NCBI GenBank assembly: GCA_035629025.1
Contig: DASPIU010000009.1
Coordinates: 1-64,000 of the forward strand
Length of the DNA: 64,000 nucleotides
Direction: 5' to 3'
DNA from: Stenotrophomonas_A sp035629025
Lineage (GTDB): Bacteria > Pseudomonadota > Gammaproteobacteria > Xanthomonadales > Xanthomonadaceae
This document shows positions 1-8,802 of the stretch, one piece after another. The notes below the pieces were generated by a model that saw nothing but the letters and a program-made list of their open reading frames with translations, searched no databases and was not told where the DNA came from. Position 1 is the stretch's first letter. Every line of letters starts with the position of its first letter. Position numbers and translations under genes: made by a program.

Positions 1-77
1 GCAAGCTGTTCGGCGCGCAGGCGCGCACGCACAAGAGCCGCGAGCTGGTCATGGTGCTGCGGGTGACGGTGATATGA
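1..77 (+). CDS. Secretin (GspD/MshL-type), C-terminal end only
   Basis: Only the last 25 or so codons are inside the window; the gene starts upstream. The readable tail (frame from base 3) is KLFGAQARTHKSRELVMVLR plus VTVI and a TGA stop. The stretch 'K.ELVMVLRVTVI' resembles the end of the secretin barrel domain in outer-membrane secretins of type IV pilus, MSHA and type II systems ('ELVILLTPRIV'-like). Its stop overlaps the next start (ATGA), so it is probably the first visible gene of this operon. The assignment rests on a short tail and on the context of GspE/GspF-type genes downstream. Confidence 0.55.
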   Translation, partial: KLFGAQARTHKSRELVMVLRVTVI

Positions 78-1054
78 GCCTGATGTTCGCCGCGCTGCGC
101 ACGCTGGACGGCGAACGCCCGGTGGCGGCCGCGCAGCCACCGGGCGTTCGCCGGCTGCCGGCGGCGTTGTGGCCGGGCGCGCTGTGGCTGGGTGCCGGAG
201 CACTGCTTGGCGGCGCGGTGATGGCGTGGTCGGGATGGCCGGGCTCGCATGCGGACTCCGCTGCGCTGGCTGCCGATCCGGCGAGCGCGCCGCAGTTGCT
301 GCAGATGGCGCCGGTACCGGCGGTGCTGGCCTTGGCCCCGGCTGGGAACTCGGTTGCCGCGCCGCTTCCAGCAAGCGATGTGAGCGGCACACGCACGATC
401 GCCGCAGTGGCGGCGAAGCCAGATGCGGCCGCGGTTGATGGCACGCCGACGGCTCCGGTACCCGCTGCGTCGGCAAGCGTCACCGCGACGCCCGCCCCGC
501 CGGTCGCCACCGGAACCACGACAACCGCGGCAGACGCGCCTGCGCCCACGACCACTTCCGCCCCGAATGGCTTTGCGCCACTGCCACCGGGCAGTCTGGT
601 AGTGCGCGACGCTGCCCCGGTCGCCAGCCGCCCTGCAGCGCATGCCCCCAAGTCCGACGAGTCCGGCGAGCCCGACGCCGCCAGCGTCGCCCGCCGCGTC
701 GAGGCAATGAGCACGGCCATCGACTCGGGCGACTTCGAGGCCGCACAGGCGCAGCTGCTGCAACTGCAACACCTGCTGCCGGCGCAGAGCCTGACCCTGC
801 TGCGCATGCAGGCCTACTTCGCGCAGCGCCGTGGCGACGACGCCCAGGCCCTGCCGCTGTACCGGCAGATCGTCACGCGCATGCCGGGCGACCGCGGCGC
901 GGCGATCAACCTGGCGCTGCTGGAGGCCAACGCCGGCCAGCTCGACGAAGCGCGACAGCGCCTGCGTGTGTTGCAGGCCGGCGACGGCGGCGGCAGCGAG
1001 GACGAGCGCCAGGCGCTGGCGCGCGCGATGGCCCAGGTCGGAGCTTCGCCATGA
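74..1054 (+). CDS. MshN-like TPR protein with one membrane anchor
   Basis: 326 aa. A short cytoplasmic N-terminus (MSLMFAALRTLDGERP) is followed by one membrane span at about residues 33-54, then a long Ala/Pro/Thr-rich linker (about 60-200) and a C-terminal tetratricopeptide-type helical region (about 205-320). This is the layout of MshN of MSHA pilus operons, an inner-membrane protein whose periplasmic TPR domain is thought to help assembly. The start overlaps the secretin stop by ATGA and the gene lies just before the AAA ATPase. In Vibrio msh operons the order is L-M-N; here the TPR gene precedes the ATPase gene. The family call rests on layout, not on a diagnostic motif. Confidence 0.6.
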   Translation: MSLMFAALRTLDGERPVAAAQPPGVRRLPAALWPGALWLGAGALLGGAVMAWSGWPGSHADSAALAADPASAPQLLQMAPVPAVLALAPAGNSVAAPLPASDVSGTRTIAAVAAKPDAAAVDGTPTAPVPAASASVTATPAPPVATGTTTTAADAPAPTTTSAPNGFAPLPPGSLVVRDAAPVASRPAAHAPKSDESGEPDAASVARRVEAMSTAIDSGDFEAAQAQLLQLQHLLPAQSLTLLRMQAYFAQRRGDDAQALPLYRQIVTRMPGDRGAAINLALLEANAGQLDEARQRLRVLQAGDGGGSEDERQALARAMAQVGASP

Positions 1055-1067
1055 GCAGGACCGCGCC

Positions 1068-2516
1068 GTGAACAGCGCCACGCACGCCTCGGGCTATCTG
1101 CAGGCACTGGGCCTGCAGCGTTCGCCGTTCCCGCCCACGCCCGATGCCGAGGCGTACTTCCACACCGGCGCGCTGCAACGCGAGCTGGCCGAGGCCGCGC
1201 ATTGTCTGCTCGCGCGCAAGGGCTTCGTGCTGCTGACTGGCGAGGTCGGCATGGGCAAGAGCACCTTCGTGCGCCGCCTGATCGCCGCGGTCGAGGCCGA
1301 GGGCGCGGTGGTGTCGCTGGTTCTCAACACCTTCCTGCAAGGCCCGCAACTGCTGGCCGCGGTGCTGCGCGACTTCGGCCTGGAACCCGGCGGCGACACC
1401 GCCACCGACCTCAACCGCCTGGATGCGTTTCTGCTGCGGCGCTGGCAGGCCGGCAGCACCAGCGTGCTGATCATCGACGATGCGCAGAACCTGACCCTGG
1501 AAAGCCTGGAACTGCTGCGCCTGCTGAGCAGCCTGGAGAGCGGCCAGGAAAAGCTGCTGCAGATCGTGCTGGTGGGGCAGCCGGAACTGGCCGAACACCT
1601 GGCCGAGCACGCGATTCGCCAGCTCGCCAGCCGCATCGTCAAGCACATCGAACTGCTGCCCTTCAGCGCGGAAGAAAGCGCGCGCTACATCGCCTTCCGC
1701 CTGGACCTGGCCGGTGCCGGCGGGCGCATTGGCATCAGTGCCGGTGCTTTGGTCGCATTGCAGCGTTACAGCGACGGCAATCCGCGCCGCATCCACCTGG
1801 TGATGGACCGCTGCCTGTACGGACTGGTGGCGCGCGGCGGCGGCAACATTGATCCGCTGTTGCTGGCCGCCGCCGTGGCCGAGGCTGGCTTCCGTCCACG
1901 CGCGCCGCGCCCACGCGTGCCGCTGCCGCGCTGGGGTTCGGCTCGCTTGAGCGCGGCACTCCTGCTGCTGGTAGGCAGCAGTCTGGCGATGGCGACCGGC
2001 ATCGCCCTGCGCGGCGAACGCGGCGCTGCACCTGCACCCGTGCATGCCGTGCCACCCAGCACGATTGCGGCCAAGCGCAGCGCGCCGACGCTGGCCCATT
2101 GCATCGACGGCCTCGGCGCCGCGCCGCTGGCCCAGGCCGACCTGCACCTGCAACGCATCGATGCGACCCAGGCCGCCCTGCTCGGCGTGCGCGAAGGCGT
2201 GTGCCTGGAACGCCGTGACGATGGCTGGGTCGCTGCCTGGCGCACTCCCTCAGCCAACGGCCTGACCGCGCACGATGCCGCCGCGCGTACCCGCGAGCTG
2301 CAGCACGCACTGGCCGCCGCCGAACCGCGCCTGGGCGCGGATTTCATCGATGGCCGCTACGGCCCGGACACCCGCGCCGCGCTGGCCGCCTTCCAGCAAC
2401 GCCATGGCCTGCCGGCCAGCGGCGAGGCCGATCCCCTCACCTTGTTGCTGCTGTCGGCCGCGCCGTCCCCAGCGATCGCAGCCACCGACCCTGGAACCGC
2501 GCATGTCCGCCGTTGA
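1068..2516 (+). CDS. GspA/ExeA/MshM-type AAA ATPase with peptidoglycan-binding domain
   Basis: 482 aa from a GTG start at 1068. This start has AGGA at 1057-1060 with 7 bp spacing, and it begins just before the conserved 'YLQALGLQRSPFPPTPD' segment, so the longer upstream frame is rejected. An AAA domain covers about residues 10-270, with Walker A GEVGMGKS (58-65) and Walker B VLIIDDAQ (133-140). One membrane span lies at about 293-313. A C-terminal PG_binding_1-type domain (about 406-461) contains FIDGRYGPDTRAALAAFQQ. The family includes ExeA/GspA, which helps secretins pass the peptidoglycan layer, and MshM. The domain order suggests a cytoplasmic ATPase tied through the membrane to the cell wall. 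It overlaps the next gene by 14 bp. Confidence 0.85.
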   Translation: MNSATHASGYLQALGLQRSPFPPTPDAEAYFHTGALQRELAEAAHCLLARKGFVLLTGEVGMGKSTFVRRLIAAVEAEGAVVSLVLNTFLQGPQLLAAVLRDFGLEPGGDTATDLNRLDAFLLRRWQAGSTSVLIIDDAQNLTLESLELLRLLSSLESGQEKLLQIVLVGQPELAEHLAEHAIRQLASRIVKHIELLPFSAEESARYIAFRLDLAGAGGRIGISAGALVALQRYSDGNPRRIHLVMDRCLYGLVARGGGNIDPLLLAAAVAEAGFRPRAPRPRVPLPRWGSARLSAALLLLVGSSLAMATGIALRGERGAAPAPVHAVPPSTIAAKRSAPTLAHCIDGLGAAPLAQADLHLQRIDATQAALLGVREGVCLERRDDGWVAAWRTPSANGLTAHDAAARTRELQHALAAAEPRLGADFIDGRYGPDTRAALAAFQQRHGLPASGEADPLTLLLLSAAPSPAIAATDPGTAHVRR

Positions 2517-4212
2517 CCTCACGCCTCGTGCCGCTGCTGCGGGCAACCCCGCCGGCAACTTGAACCGCCTGGGCGAGATCCTGCTCGAACGCGGCCAGCT
2601 CAACAGCGCGCAGCTGCAATACGCGCTGCAGAAGCACGCGGTCGAAGGCCTGCGCCTGGGCCGCCTGCTGGTCAAGCACGGCCTGGCAAGCGAGTCGGCG
2701 ATCGTGCGGGTCATGGCCGAATTGCAGGGCATGACCTATGCGCCGGTGGAAACGCTGGCCGAGCCCGACCCGCAAGTGCTGGCGCTGTTCAACCGCGAGC
2801 TGTGCCTGCTGCGCGCCTTCCTGCCGCTGCGCCGGGTGGACAACGCGCTGGAAGTGCTGCTCGGCGACGCCGATGCCGACGCCGTGGCGCAGCTGGTATT
2901 GCAGCGTTGCGGCCTGCGCTGCCGCTTCCTGCAAGGCGAGTTCACCAAGGTCAGCCAGCTGATCCGGCATACCTACTACTTCGCGCAGAACCCGATCCAG
3001 TCGCTGCTGGAGCGCGAGATCAAGCGCATCGCCAGCGACGGCGACCACGCCCACAGTCCGGAAAAACTGCTCGACTACCTGTTGCACCTGGCCGTGCGCG
3101 AACGCACCACCGACATCCACATCGCCCCGGCCGACGGCTCCATCCACGTGCTGTTCCGCGTGGACGGCGTGCTGCGACCGATGCTGGCGATGGCACCATC
3201 GCTGCACCGCCTGCTCGGCTTCATCAAGCTGGCCGCGGAGATGGACATCTCCGAGCAGCGCCGCCCGCAGGACGGCAGCTTCCGCGCGGTGGTGCTGGAT
3301 TCGACTGTCACCGTGCGCGTATCCACGCTGATCAGCGAGATGGGCGAGCGCATGGTGCTGCGCCTGCTGCCCGAACACAGCGACCTGTCCGGCCTGGGCG
3401 AGCTCGGCTTCTTCGACGAAGACGTGCGCCGCCTCGAACGCATGTTCGCCAAGCCGGCCGGCCTGGTGCTGATCACCGGTCCGACCGGTTCAGGCAAGAG
3501 CAGCTCGCTGCACGCGGCGCTGCGCATGCAGTCGCTGATCGAGCGCAACGTGCTGACCGTGGAAGACCCGGTCGAATATCGCGTGCCCGGTGCCTGCCAG
3601 ACCGAGGTCAACCGCCGTGCCGGCTACGAGTTCGGTTCGGCCTTGCGCCACTTCCTGCGTCACGACCCGGACGTGATCCTGCTCGGCGAAATGCGCGATG
3701 CCGAAACCGCGCAGGCCGCGGTCGAAGCCGCCGCCACCGGCCACCTGGTGCTGTCCACGCTGCACGTGTCCGGCGTGTTCGGCGTGGTGCCGCGCCTGCG
3801 CCCGCTGGGCCTGGAAGCGCAGGTCATCGCCGACAACCTGCTGTGCGTGGTCAACCAGCGCCTGGTGCGGCAGAACTGCCCGTTCTGCAGCGAAGCGGTG
3901 CCCTTCGACGAGGCCGAGCGGCGCTGGCTCGGCGATGCGCATTCCACCGTGACCCATGGCCGCCGCGGCAAGGGCTGCGAGCGTTGCCGCCACAGCGGCT
4001 ACTTCGGGCGGCTGCCGGTCTATGAAATCCTGACCCTGGACGATGCCATCGCTAACGCCATCGCCGACGATGCCGGTCGCGAAGCGGTGCGCCATCTCGC
4101 CCACGCCGCCGGCTTCCTCGACATGGCGCACCTGGCCAAGCGCCGTGTCGCGCTCGGCCAGACCACGCCCACCGAAGTGCTGCGCGTGGTCGGCGACGGG
4201 CCGCAGGCATGA
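2503..4212 (+). CDS. GspE/MshE/PilB-type assembly ATPase
   Basis: 569 aa from ATG 2503, inside the end of the preceding gene. The N-terminal T2SSE domain (MshEN type) covers about residues 20-150. The ATPase core has Walker A GPTGSGKS (326-333), an Asp box TVEDPVEY (352-359), Walker B VILLGEMRD (391-399) and the His-box region LSTLHVSG. A zinc tetracysteine motif is complete: C459PFC462 and C492ERC495. It would power pilus extension or pseudopilus motion from the cytoplasmic side of the inner membrane. No PilT-type retraction ATPase is present in the window. It overlaps the GspF-type gene by ATGA. Confidence 0.93.
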   Translation: MSAVDLTPRAAAAGNPAGNLNRLGEILLERGQLNSAQLQYALQKHAVEGLRLGRLLVKHGLASESAIVRVMAELQGMTYAPVETLAEPDPQVLALFNRELCLLRAFLPLRRVDNALEVLLGDADADAVAQLVLQRCGLRCRFLQGEFTKVSQLIRHTYYFAQNPIQSLLEREIKRIASDGDHAHSPEKLLDYLLHLAVRERTTDIHIAPADGSIHVLFRVDGVLRPMLAMAPSLHRLLGFIKLAAEMDISEQRRPQDGSFRAVVLDSTVTVRVSTLISEMGERMVLRLLPEHSDLSGLGELGFFDEDVRRLERMFAKPAGLVLITGPTGSGKSSSLHAALRMQSLIERNVLTVEDPVEYRVPGACQTEVNRRAGYEFGSALRHFLRHDPDVILLGEMRDAETAQAAVEAAATGHLVLSTLHVSGVFGVVPRLRPLGLEAQVIADNLLCVVNQRLVRQNCPFCSEAVPFDEAERRWLGDAHSTVTHGRRGKGCERCRHSGYFGRLPVYEILTLDDAIANAIADDAGREAVRHLAHAAGFLDMAHLAKRRVALGQTTPTEVLRVVGDGPQA

Positions 4213-5465
4213 ACGTCTATTACTACCGCCTGCTGCTGTCCAGCGGCCGGGTGAAATCCGGCATCGCCCAGCTCGCCGTCGAGCACGACAGCTCGGCGCG
4301 GGTCTGGCTGGAAAAGAACTTTGACGCCACCGTGCTGCTGCTGCACCGCCTGCCCGGCTGGCTGGCCGAGACCCAGCGCAGCCTGGCGCATCTGTTCCGC
4401 CCCAGCATCCGCCCGCCGGAACTGGCCGGCATGCTGCGCGACATGGCGGTGATGACCAGCTCCGGCATCCCGGTGCTGGACGCGCTCAAGGCGGTGTCGC
4501 AGGAAGTCGGTACCGGCCGCGCCTCCAACGCTGCGCGCGTGGCGCGCAATCTGCTCGACGAACTCGACGCTGGCGCCTCGCTCAGCGATGCCTTCGGCCG
4601 CTACCCGGACACCTTTCCGGAAACCGTGCGCAACCTGGTGATGATCGGCGACGAGACCGGCAGCATGGACCGCATGCTGCAAGAGGCAGCCGACCACGTC
4701 GAACGCGTGGCGCGCATGACCGCCGACACGCGCCAGGCGCTGATCTACCCGGCCTTCGTGTTCTCGGCGATCTTTGCCGCCGCCGGCTTCTGGATCTATT
4801 ACGTCATCCCCAACCTCACCGGCCTCTTCAAGCAGATGAACGCCAAGCTGCCGGCGCTGACGCTGGCGGTCATCGCCTTCTCCGAATGGTTCACCGCGCA
4901 TGTGGCCTGGGTGCTGGGCGGGCTGGTGCTGGCCGCCTTCGTGACCTGGGTGAGCTGGCGCTACAGCCGCGGCTTCCGCCGCGCCACCCATTACACCCTG
5001 CACCGCCTGCCGATTGCCAAGACGCTGATGAACTCGTCGGGCCTGGCCTTCATCACCGAATACCTGTCGCTGCTGATCAAGGCCGGCGTGGACATGGTCA
5101 GCAGCCTGAAGGTGATGGAGCGCGCGGTGCGCGACGAGTATTACCGCGACCGTGTCATCGCCATTCGCCAGGTGCTCGAACGCGGCGACCGCGTGTCCTC
5201 GGCGATGCGCCAGGTCGGCGGCTTCCCGCCGATGATGGTGCGCATGGTCTCGGTCGGCGAGGACACCGGCACGCTCGACCAGCAGCTGGCGCGGCTGTCG
5301 GCCGAATACAGCCTGCGCCTGCAACGGCTGATCACCAACCTGTCGGAGATCATCAAGCCGCTGGTCGTGCTGCTGGCCGGCGGCATGTTCATCCTGCTCA
5401 TCGTGGCGCTGCTGCTGCCGGTCTATGACCTGGTCAAGCAGGCCATGTCCACGCCGCAGTTCTGA
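4209..5465 (+). CDS. GspF/MshG/PilC-type inner-membrane platform protein
   Basis: 418 aa, the usual length for the family. There are two T2SSF repeats (about 72-200 and 275-400), each with the typical acidic motif (IGDETGSMD near 146-154, VGEDTGTLD near 349-357). Membrane spans lie at about 179-200, 230-250 and 384-404. It forms the inner-membrane base on which GspE-type ATPases act. It is translationally coupled to the ATPase gene by ATGA and followed after 2 bp by the first pilin-like gene, so one operon is likely. Confidence 0.93.
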   Translation: MNVYYYRLLLSSGRVKSGIAQLAVEHDSSARVWLEKNFDATVLLLHRLPGWLAETQRSLAHLFRPSIRPPELAGMLRDMAVMTSSGIPVLDALKAVSQEVGTGRASNAARVARNLLDELDAGASLSDAFGRYPDTFPETVRNLVMIGDETGSMDRMLQEAADHVERVARMTADTRQALIYPAFVFSAIFAAAGFWIYYVIPNLTGLFKQMNAKLPALTLAVIAFSEWFTAHVAWVLGGLVLAAFVTWVSWRYSRGFRRATHYTLHRLPIAKTLMNSSGLAFITEYLSLLIKAGVDMVSSLKVMERAVRDEYYRDRVIAIRQVLERGDRVSSAMRQVGGFPPMMVRMVSVGEDTGTLDQQLARLSAEYSLRLQRLITNLSEIIKPLVVLLAGGMFILLIVALLLPVYDLVKQAMSTPQF

Positions 5466-5467
5466 AC

Positions 5468-7738
5468 ATGCGCGCGCCCTTCCGCCCGCGCTCGCTAGCC
5501 GCACCGCCGCGCATGGCGCGCGGCTTCAGCCTGCTCGAAGCCGCCTTGCTGGTGCTGCTCATCGGCGGCGCGCTGACCGCCGCCACGCTGCTGCTGCGCG
5601 CACCGGCGCCGGTACGCCAGACGCAGGTGCAGGAACAGGCGTTGCAGATGGCCGACGAAGCGCTGGTCGCCTATGCCGCCGCGCACGCGCGCCTGCCCTG
5701 CCCGGTCACCGCGCCCAACAGCGATACCTGCGTGGCCGCCGGCACCAAGGGCTGGCTGCCGGTGCGCGCGCTAGAACAAGGCCTGCAGCGGCCACTGGCC
5801 GGCGACAACCGGCGCCTGGCGCCGCTGCGCTACGTGGTCTACGGCGGCGCCGGTGCCACCGACCTGGCCAGCGCCAGCGACCGCTTCAACCCGCGCAAGT
5901 GGGACGGCACCGCCTACGATTTCCAGTCGGTCAACGGCATGGACCTGTGCGCGGCGCTGGCCGCGGCCTCGGGCGAAACCGCCAGCGCCGCCAATGCCGG
6001 GCGCGCCAGCGTGCTCGACGCCGATAACCACCGCATCAATGTCGCCTATGCGCTGGCCGCGGCCGGGCCGACCCCAGGCAATGCCGGCGGGCGCTTCGAC
6101 GGTCTCAACCAGAACGATGGCGCGCAGATGGAGTCGCCGGCGCTGCTGGGCAGCGCCGACTATGATGACCGCGTGCGCGCGCGCAGCTTCGACGCGCTGG
6201 CACGTACGCTGGGCTGCGGCTATGCCGACGCCAGCAGCCCGGACAACGTCATGGCCGCCTCGCTCGACCTGGTCGCGCTCGGCGTGGACATGGCCGACGA
6301 GGTCACCGAGCAGCACCAGGGCAACGAAGAGGACACCAAGCTGGCGGTGGTCTTCGCATCGCTCTCGGAAGTGTTTGCGGGCGTCAACATCGCCCTGGCC
6401 GGTGCCAATGTGTCCAACTCCAGCTCGACCCTGGCCACCGCCACCGCGCAGCTTTCCGCCGCCATTGCCGCCTGCGCGCTGCCGCCGTGGGCGCAGTGCG
6501 CGCTGATCCCGGTCTACACCGCGGCGGTGACTGCTGGCGCGATTGCGGTCGGTCTGTCGATCACCGCCACCGTGCTCGCCGCCGCAGCGATGGCGCCGAC
6601 CTCCGCAGCGCTGGCGCTGACCATCCAGGCCAGCGACCTGGCCAAGCAGCCGCTGGGCAGCAGCCAGGCCAATCTGCAGGAAGCGACCGCCAACATCTGC
6701 CTCACCGCCGAAGGCGGCTATACCTCGCGCGGGGTGGACGGCAACGGCAACGTGATCGTGCTCGACCCGCCGGTGTGGCACGACGGCCTGAAGCAGGACG
6801 TGACCAAGGCCGAGCAGGAATTGCAGGATGCCATCGCCCAGCGCGACAGCACCCGCGCGCGCCTGGACACACTGGAAGCCACCCCGCCTTCGCCGCTGAT
6901 CGACTACCCGCTGCCGCCGGACCCGGACGAAAGCGACGACGACGACGATGAGGCCCGCCACAACGCCTGGCTCGCCCTGCAGCGCAGCTACGAAGAGGAA
7001 CTGCGGCTCAAGCTCGAAGCGATCCGCACGTCGGAAACCGCGCGCTTCGACTACGAGAAATCATTGAAGGCCGAAGCCGATGCGCAGCGCGCGCTCGATA
7101 CGCTGGTCGAGAACAGCCTGCAACTGACCGCGCAGGTCGCCACCTGCCAGGCCAACCCGCCCGCCGATCAGGCCGGTCAGCTGCGCTGCGACAACGCCCG
7201 CGCCGCGCAGCGCGCCATCGACCTGTGCGAGTTCGACCCCAGCGACACCACCTCGCGCGAGCAGCGTCAGTGCGTGCCGTGGAAGCGCGAGGACCTGACC
7301 GTTGCCAGCGCCGCGCGGCAGAGCGCCTACGACACCTGGCAGACGCGGCAGAACGAGGCCCTGGCCAAGGCGCAGCCGCCGCTGAAGGACTACATCGACT
7401 GGCAGGAAGGCTGCCTGTGGCTGTTCGGCTGCAAGGTCTTGCTGATCCCCGACCAGGACGAAGACGACAAGCGCGAAACCTACGCCAAGACCTACTTCAA
7501 GTACCTGGGCATGATCGAAGCGGTGAAGCTGGCGCAGTCCAACCTGGACCAGCGCCGCGTGGACTACGACAAGATGCAGGCGCAATGCGACGCGCTGCGC
7601 GAGCTCAGTGTCGGCGGCGACGCCACCGGTGATGGCAGCTCGCTGCTGGCCGGTGCCGAGGCGATCCTGCGCGCGGCCGACAATCGCGGCGCGGTGGGCA
7701 AGGTGCAGCCCGGCCCGGCTGCGGAGAACGATCCATGA
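5468..7738 (+). CDS. Very large prepilin-like protein (756 aa) with second hydrophobic segment and coiled coils
   Basis: The N-terminus carries a class III prepilin signal, RGF|SLLEAALLVLLIGGAL (cleavage near residues 19/20, Glu at +5), preceded by a leader of 19 residues, or 4 if translation starts at ATG 5513. The globular part has LPCPV (76-80), NGMDLC (156-161) and RTLGC (246-250) cysteine motifs shared with the next two genes. A second hydrophobic stretch lies at about 340-378. Predicted coiled-coil regions follow at about 440-470 and 500-550, separated by an acidic linker DESDDDDDE (487-495), and more helix at 610-710. Pilins are usually 130-300 aa, so this is about three times normal. 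Function unknown; fibre tip, adhesin or secreted substrate are all possible. Confidence 0.8.
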   Translation: MRAPFRPRSLAAPPRMARGFSLLEAALLVLLIGGALTAATLLLRAPAPVRQTQVQEQALQMADEALVAYAAAHARLPCPVTAPNSDTCVAAGTKGWLPVRALEQGLQRPLAGDNRRLAPLRYVVYGGAGATDLASASDRFNPRKWDGTAYDFQSVNGMDLCAALAAASGETASAANAGRASVLDADNHRINVAYALAAAGPTPGNAGGRFDGLNQNDGAQMESPALLGSADYDDRVRARSFDALARTLGCGYADASSPDNVMAASLDLVALGVDMADEVTEQHQGNEEDTKLAVVFASLSEVFAGVNIALAGANVSNSSSTLATATAQLSAAIAACALPPWAQCALIPVYTAAVTAGAIAVGLSITATVLAAAAMAPTSAALALTIQASDLAKQPLGSSQANLQEATANICLTAEGGYTSRGVDGNGNVIVLDPPVWHDGLKQDVTKAEQELQDAIAQRDSTRARLDTLEATPPSPLIDYPLPPDPDESDDDDDEARHNAWLALQRSYEEELRLKLEAIRTSETARFDYEKSLKAEADAQRALDTLVENSLQLTAQVATCQANPPADQAGQLRCDNARAAQRAIDLCEFDPSDTTSREQRQCVPWKREDLTVASAARQSAYDTWQTRQNEALAKAQPPLKDYIDWQEGCLWLFGCKVLLIPDQDEDDKRETYAKTYFKYLGMIEAVKLAQSNLDQRRVDYDKMQAQCDALRELSVGGDATGDGSSLLAGAEAILRAADNRGAVGKVQPGPAAENDP

Positions 7739-8802
7739 GCGCGCAACGCAACGCCGCGCGCGGCCAGCGCGGCTGGTCGCTGCTGGAATTGAGCGTGGTG
7801 CTGGCGGTCCTCGGCCTGCTTGGCCTGGTGCTGTGGCGGTTGCTGCCGCTGGCGCCGCAAGTGGCCGCCGCCGACGCCGCCGGCCGCGACCTGGCCCAGG
7901 CCGAACAGGCACTGGTCGGCTATGCGCTGGTGCATCACCGCCTGCCCGCGCCGGTGAGCGTGGGCGGCCTGGCGATGCTGCCGGTGCAGGAGCTGGGCCT
8001 GCCGGCGCGCCTGCAACTGCGCTACCAGGTGCAGCCGACGCTGACCCAGGCGCCGTTCAACCGCTACGAGCCGGTCCTGCCACCGGCGGCCGAAGGCAGC
8101 GCGCCCAGCACTTCCAACCAGGTCAACGGGCTGGATCTGTGCATGGCGCTCAAGGCGGTGGCCGACACCAGCCTGTCCGGCATGCAGGACATTCCCACCG
8201 CGCTGGCGCTGATGCATCGCGGCGGCGTCGGCAACGAACGCACGCCGGATGACTTCGTGCTGCCCGGCAGTGTCGATGCCGGCAGCCGCCGCGTGCTGGC
8301 GGTGGGGCCGAACGAACTCGCCAGCCGCCTGCAATGCCCCGACCGCGTGGCCCGCACCCAGGGCGCGGCACGCGCCGCCAATGCCGCCTACGACATGGCG
8401 CGCGTGGCGCGGCGCTACAAGGACTTCCGCACCTTCGGCATCCAGGTCGCGGAAATGAATCTGCAACAGGCCAAGGCCAACGAGGTCTTCGCCGGTTTCG
8501 ACGTGGCCTATGGCGTCGCCCTGGAAGCCATCGCCATCCTGCAGGAAGCCGCGGGCTGGCCGCCGGATGCACTCGGTATCGCCACCGGCATCGCCGCCCA
8601 TGTCACCGCCACCGCGCAGCTGGCCATTGCCATCTACAACCTCGACCAGGCGGTGAAGGAACGCAAGGAGGCCGAAGCAGGCCTGCAGACCGCCAAGGAC
8701 CAGGAGACCGCCGCCATCGCCACCGTCAGCCGCATGGATCGTCTTGCCAGCCAGAGCCTGCAACGCGCGCTGCAACTGGATGCCGCGGGGTTGCAGCCAT
8801 GA
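7735..8802 (+). CDS. Large prepilin-like protein (355 aa), paralogue of its neighbours
   Basis: It has an N-terminal prepilin signal QRG|WSLLELSVVLAVLGLLG (residues 11-30) with Glu at +5; Trp replaces the usual Phe/Met at +1. Shared motifs with the flanking genes are LPAPV (70-74, without the cysteine), NGLDLC (131-136), and SRLQC near 197-201. A segment KANEVFAGFDVAYG (247-260) matches EVFAGVNIALA of the 756-aa protein. A second hydrophobic region at about 278-300 is followed by a charged heptad-like helix (303-335). The start overlaps the previous stop by ATGA and the stop overlaps the next start. Likely a minor pilin or structural subunit of an Msh-like fibre; the role is inferred only from location. 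Confidence 0.78.
   Translation: MSAQRNAARGQRGWSLLELSVVLAVLGLLGLVLWRLLPLAPQVAAADAAGRDLAQAEQALVGYALVHHRLPAPVSVGGLAMLPVQELGLPARLQLRYQVQPTLTQAPFNRYEPVLPPAAEGSAPSTSNQVNGLDLCMALKAVADTSLSGMQDIPTALALMHRGGVGNERTPDDFVLPGSVDAGSRRVLAVGPNELASRLQCPDRVARTQGAARAANAAYDMARVARRYKDFRTFGIQVAEMNLQQAKANEVFAGFDVAYGVALEAIAILQEAAGWPPDALGIATGIAAHVTATAQLAIAIYNLDQAVKERKEAEAGLQTAKDQETAAIATVSRMDRLASQSLQRALQLDAAGLQP

Noticed and set aside
5513..7738. Alternative start of the 756-aa pilin-like gene at ATG 5513
   Set aside because: It gives a short 4-residue leader (MARG|FSLLE) and is biologically possible, but neither start has a clear ribosome-binding site; I kept 5468 because it sits 2 bp after the previous stop. The choice is uncertain.
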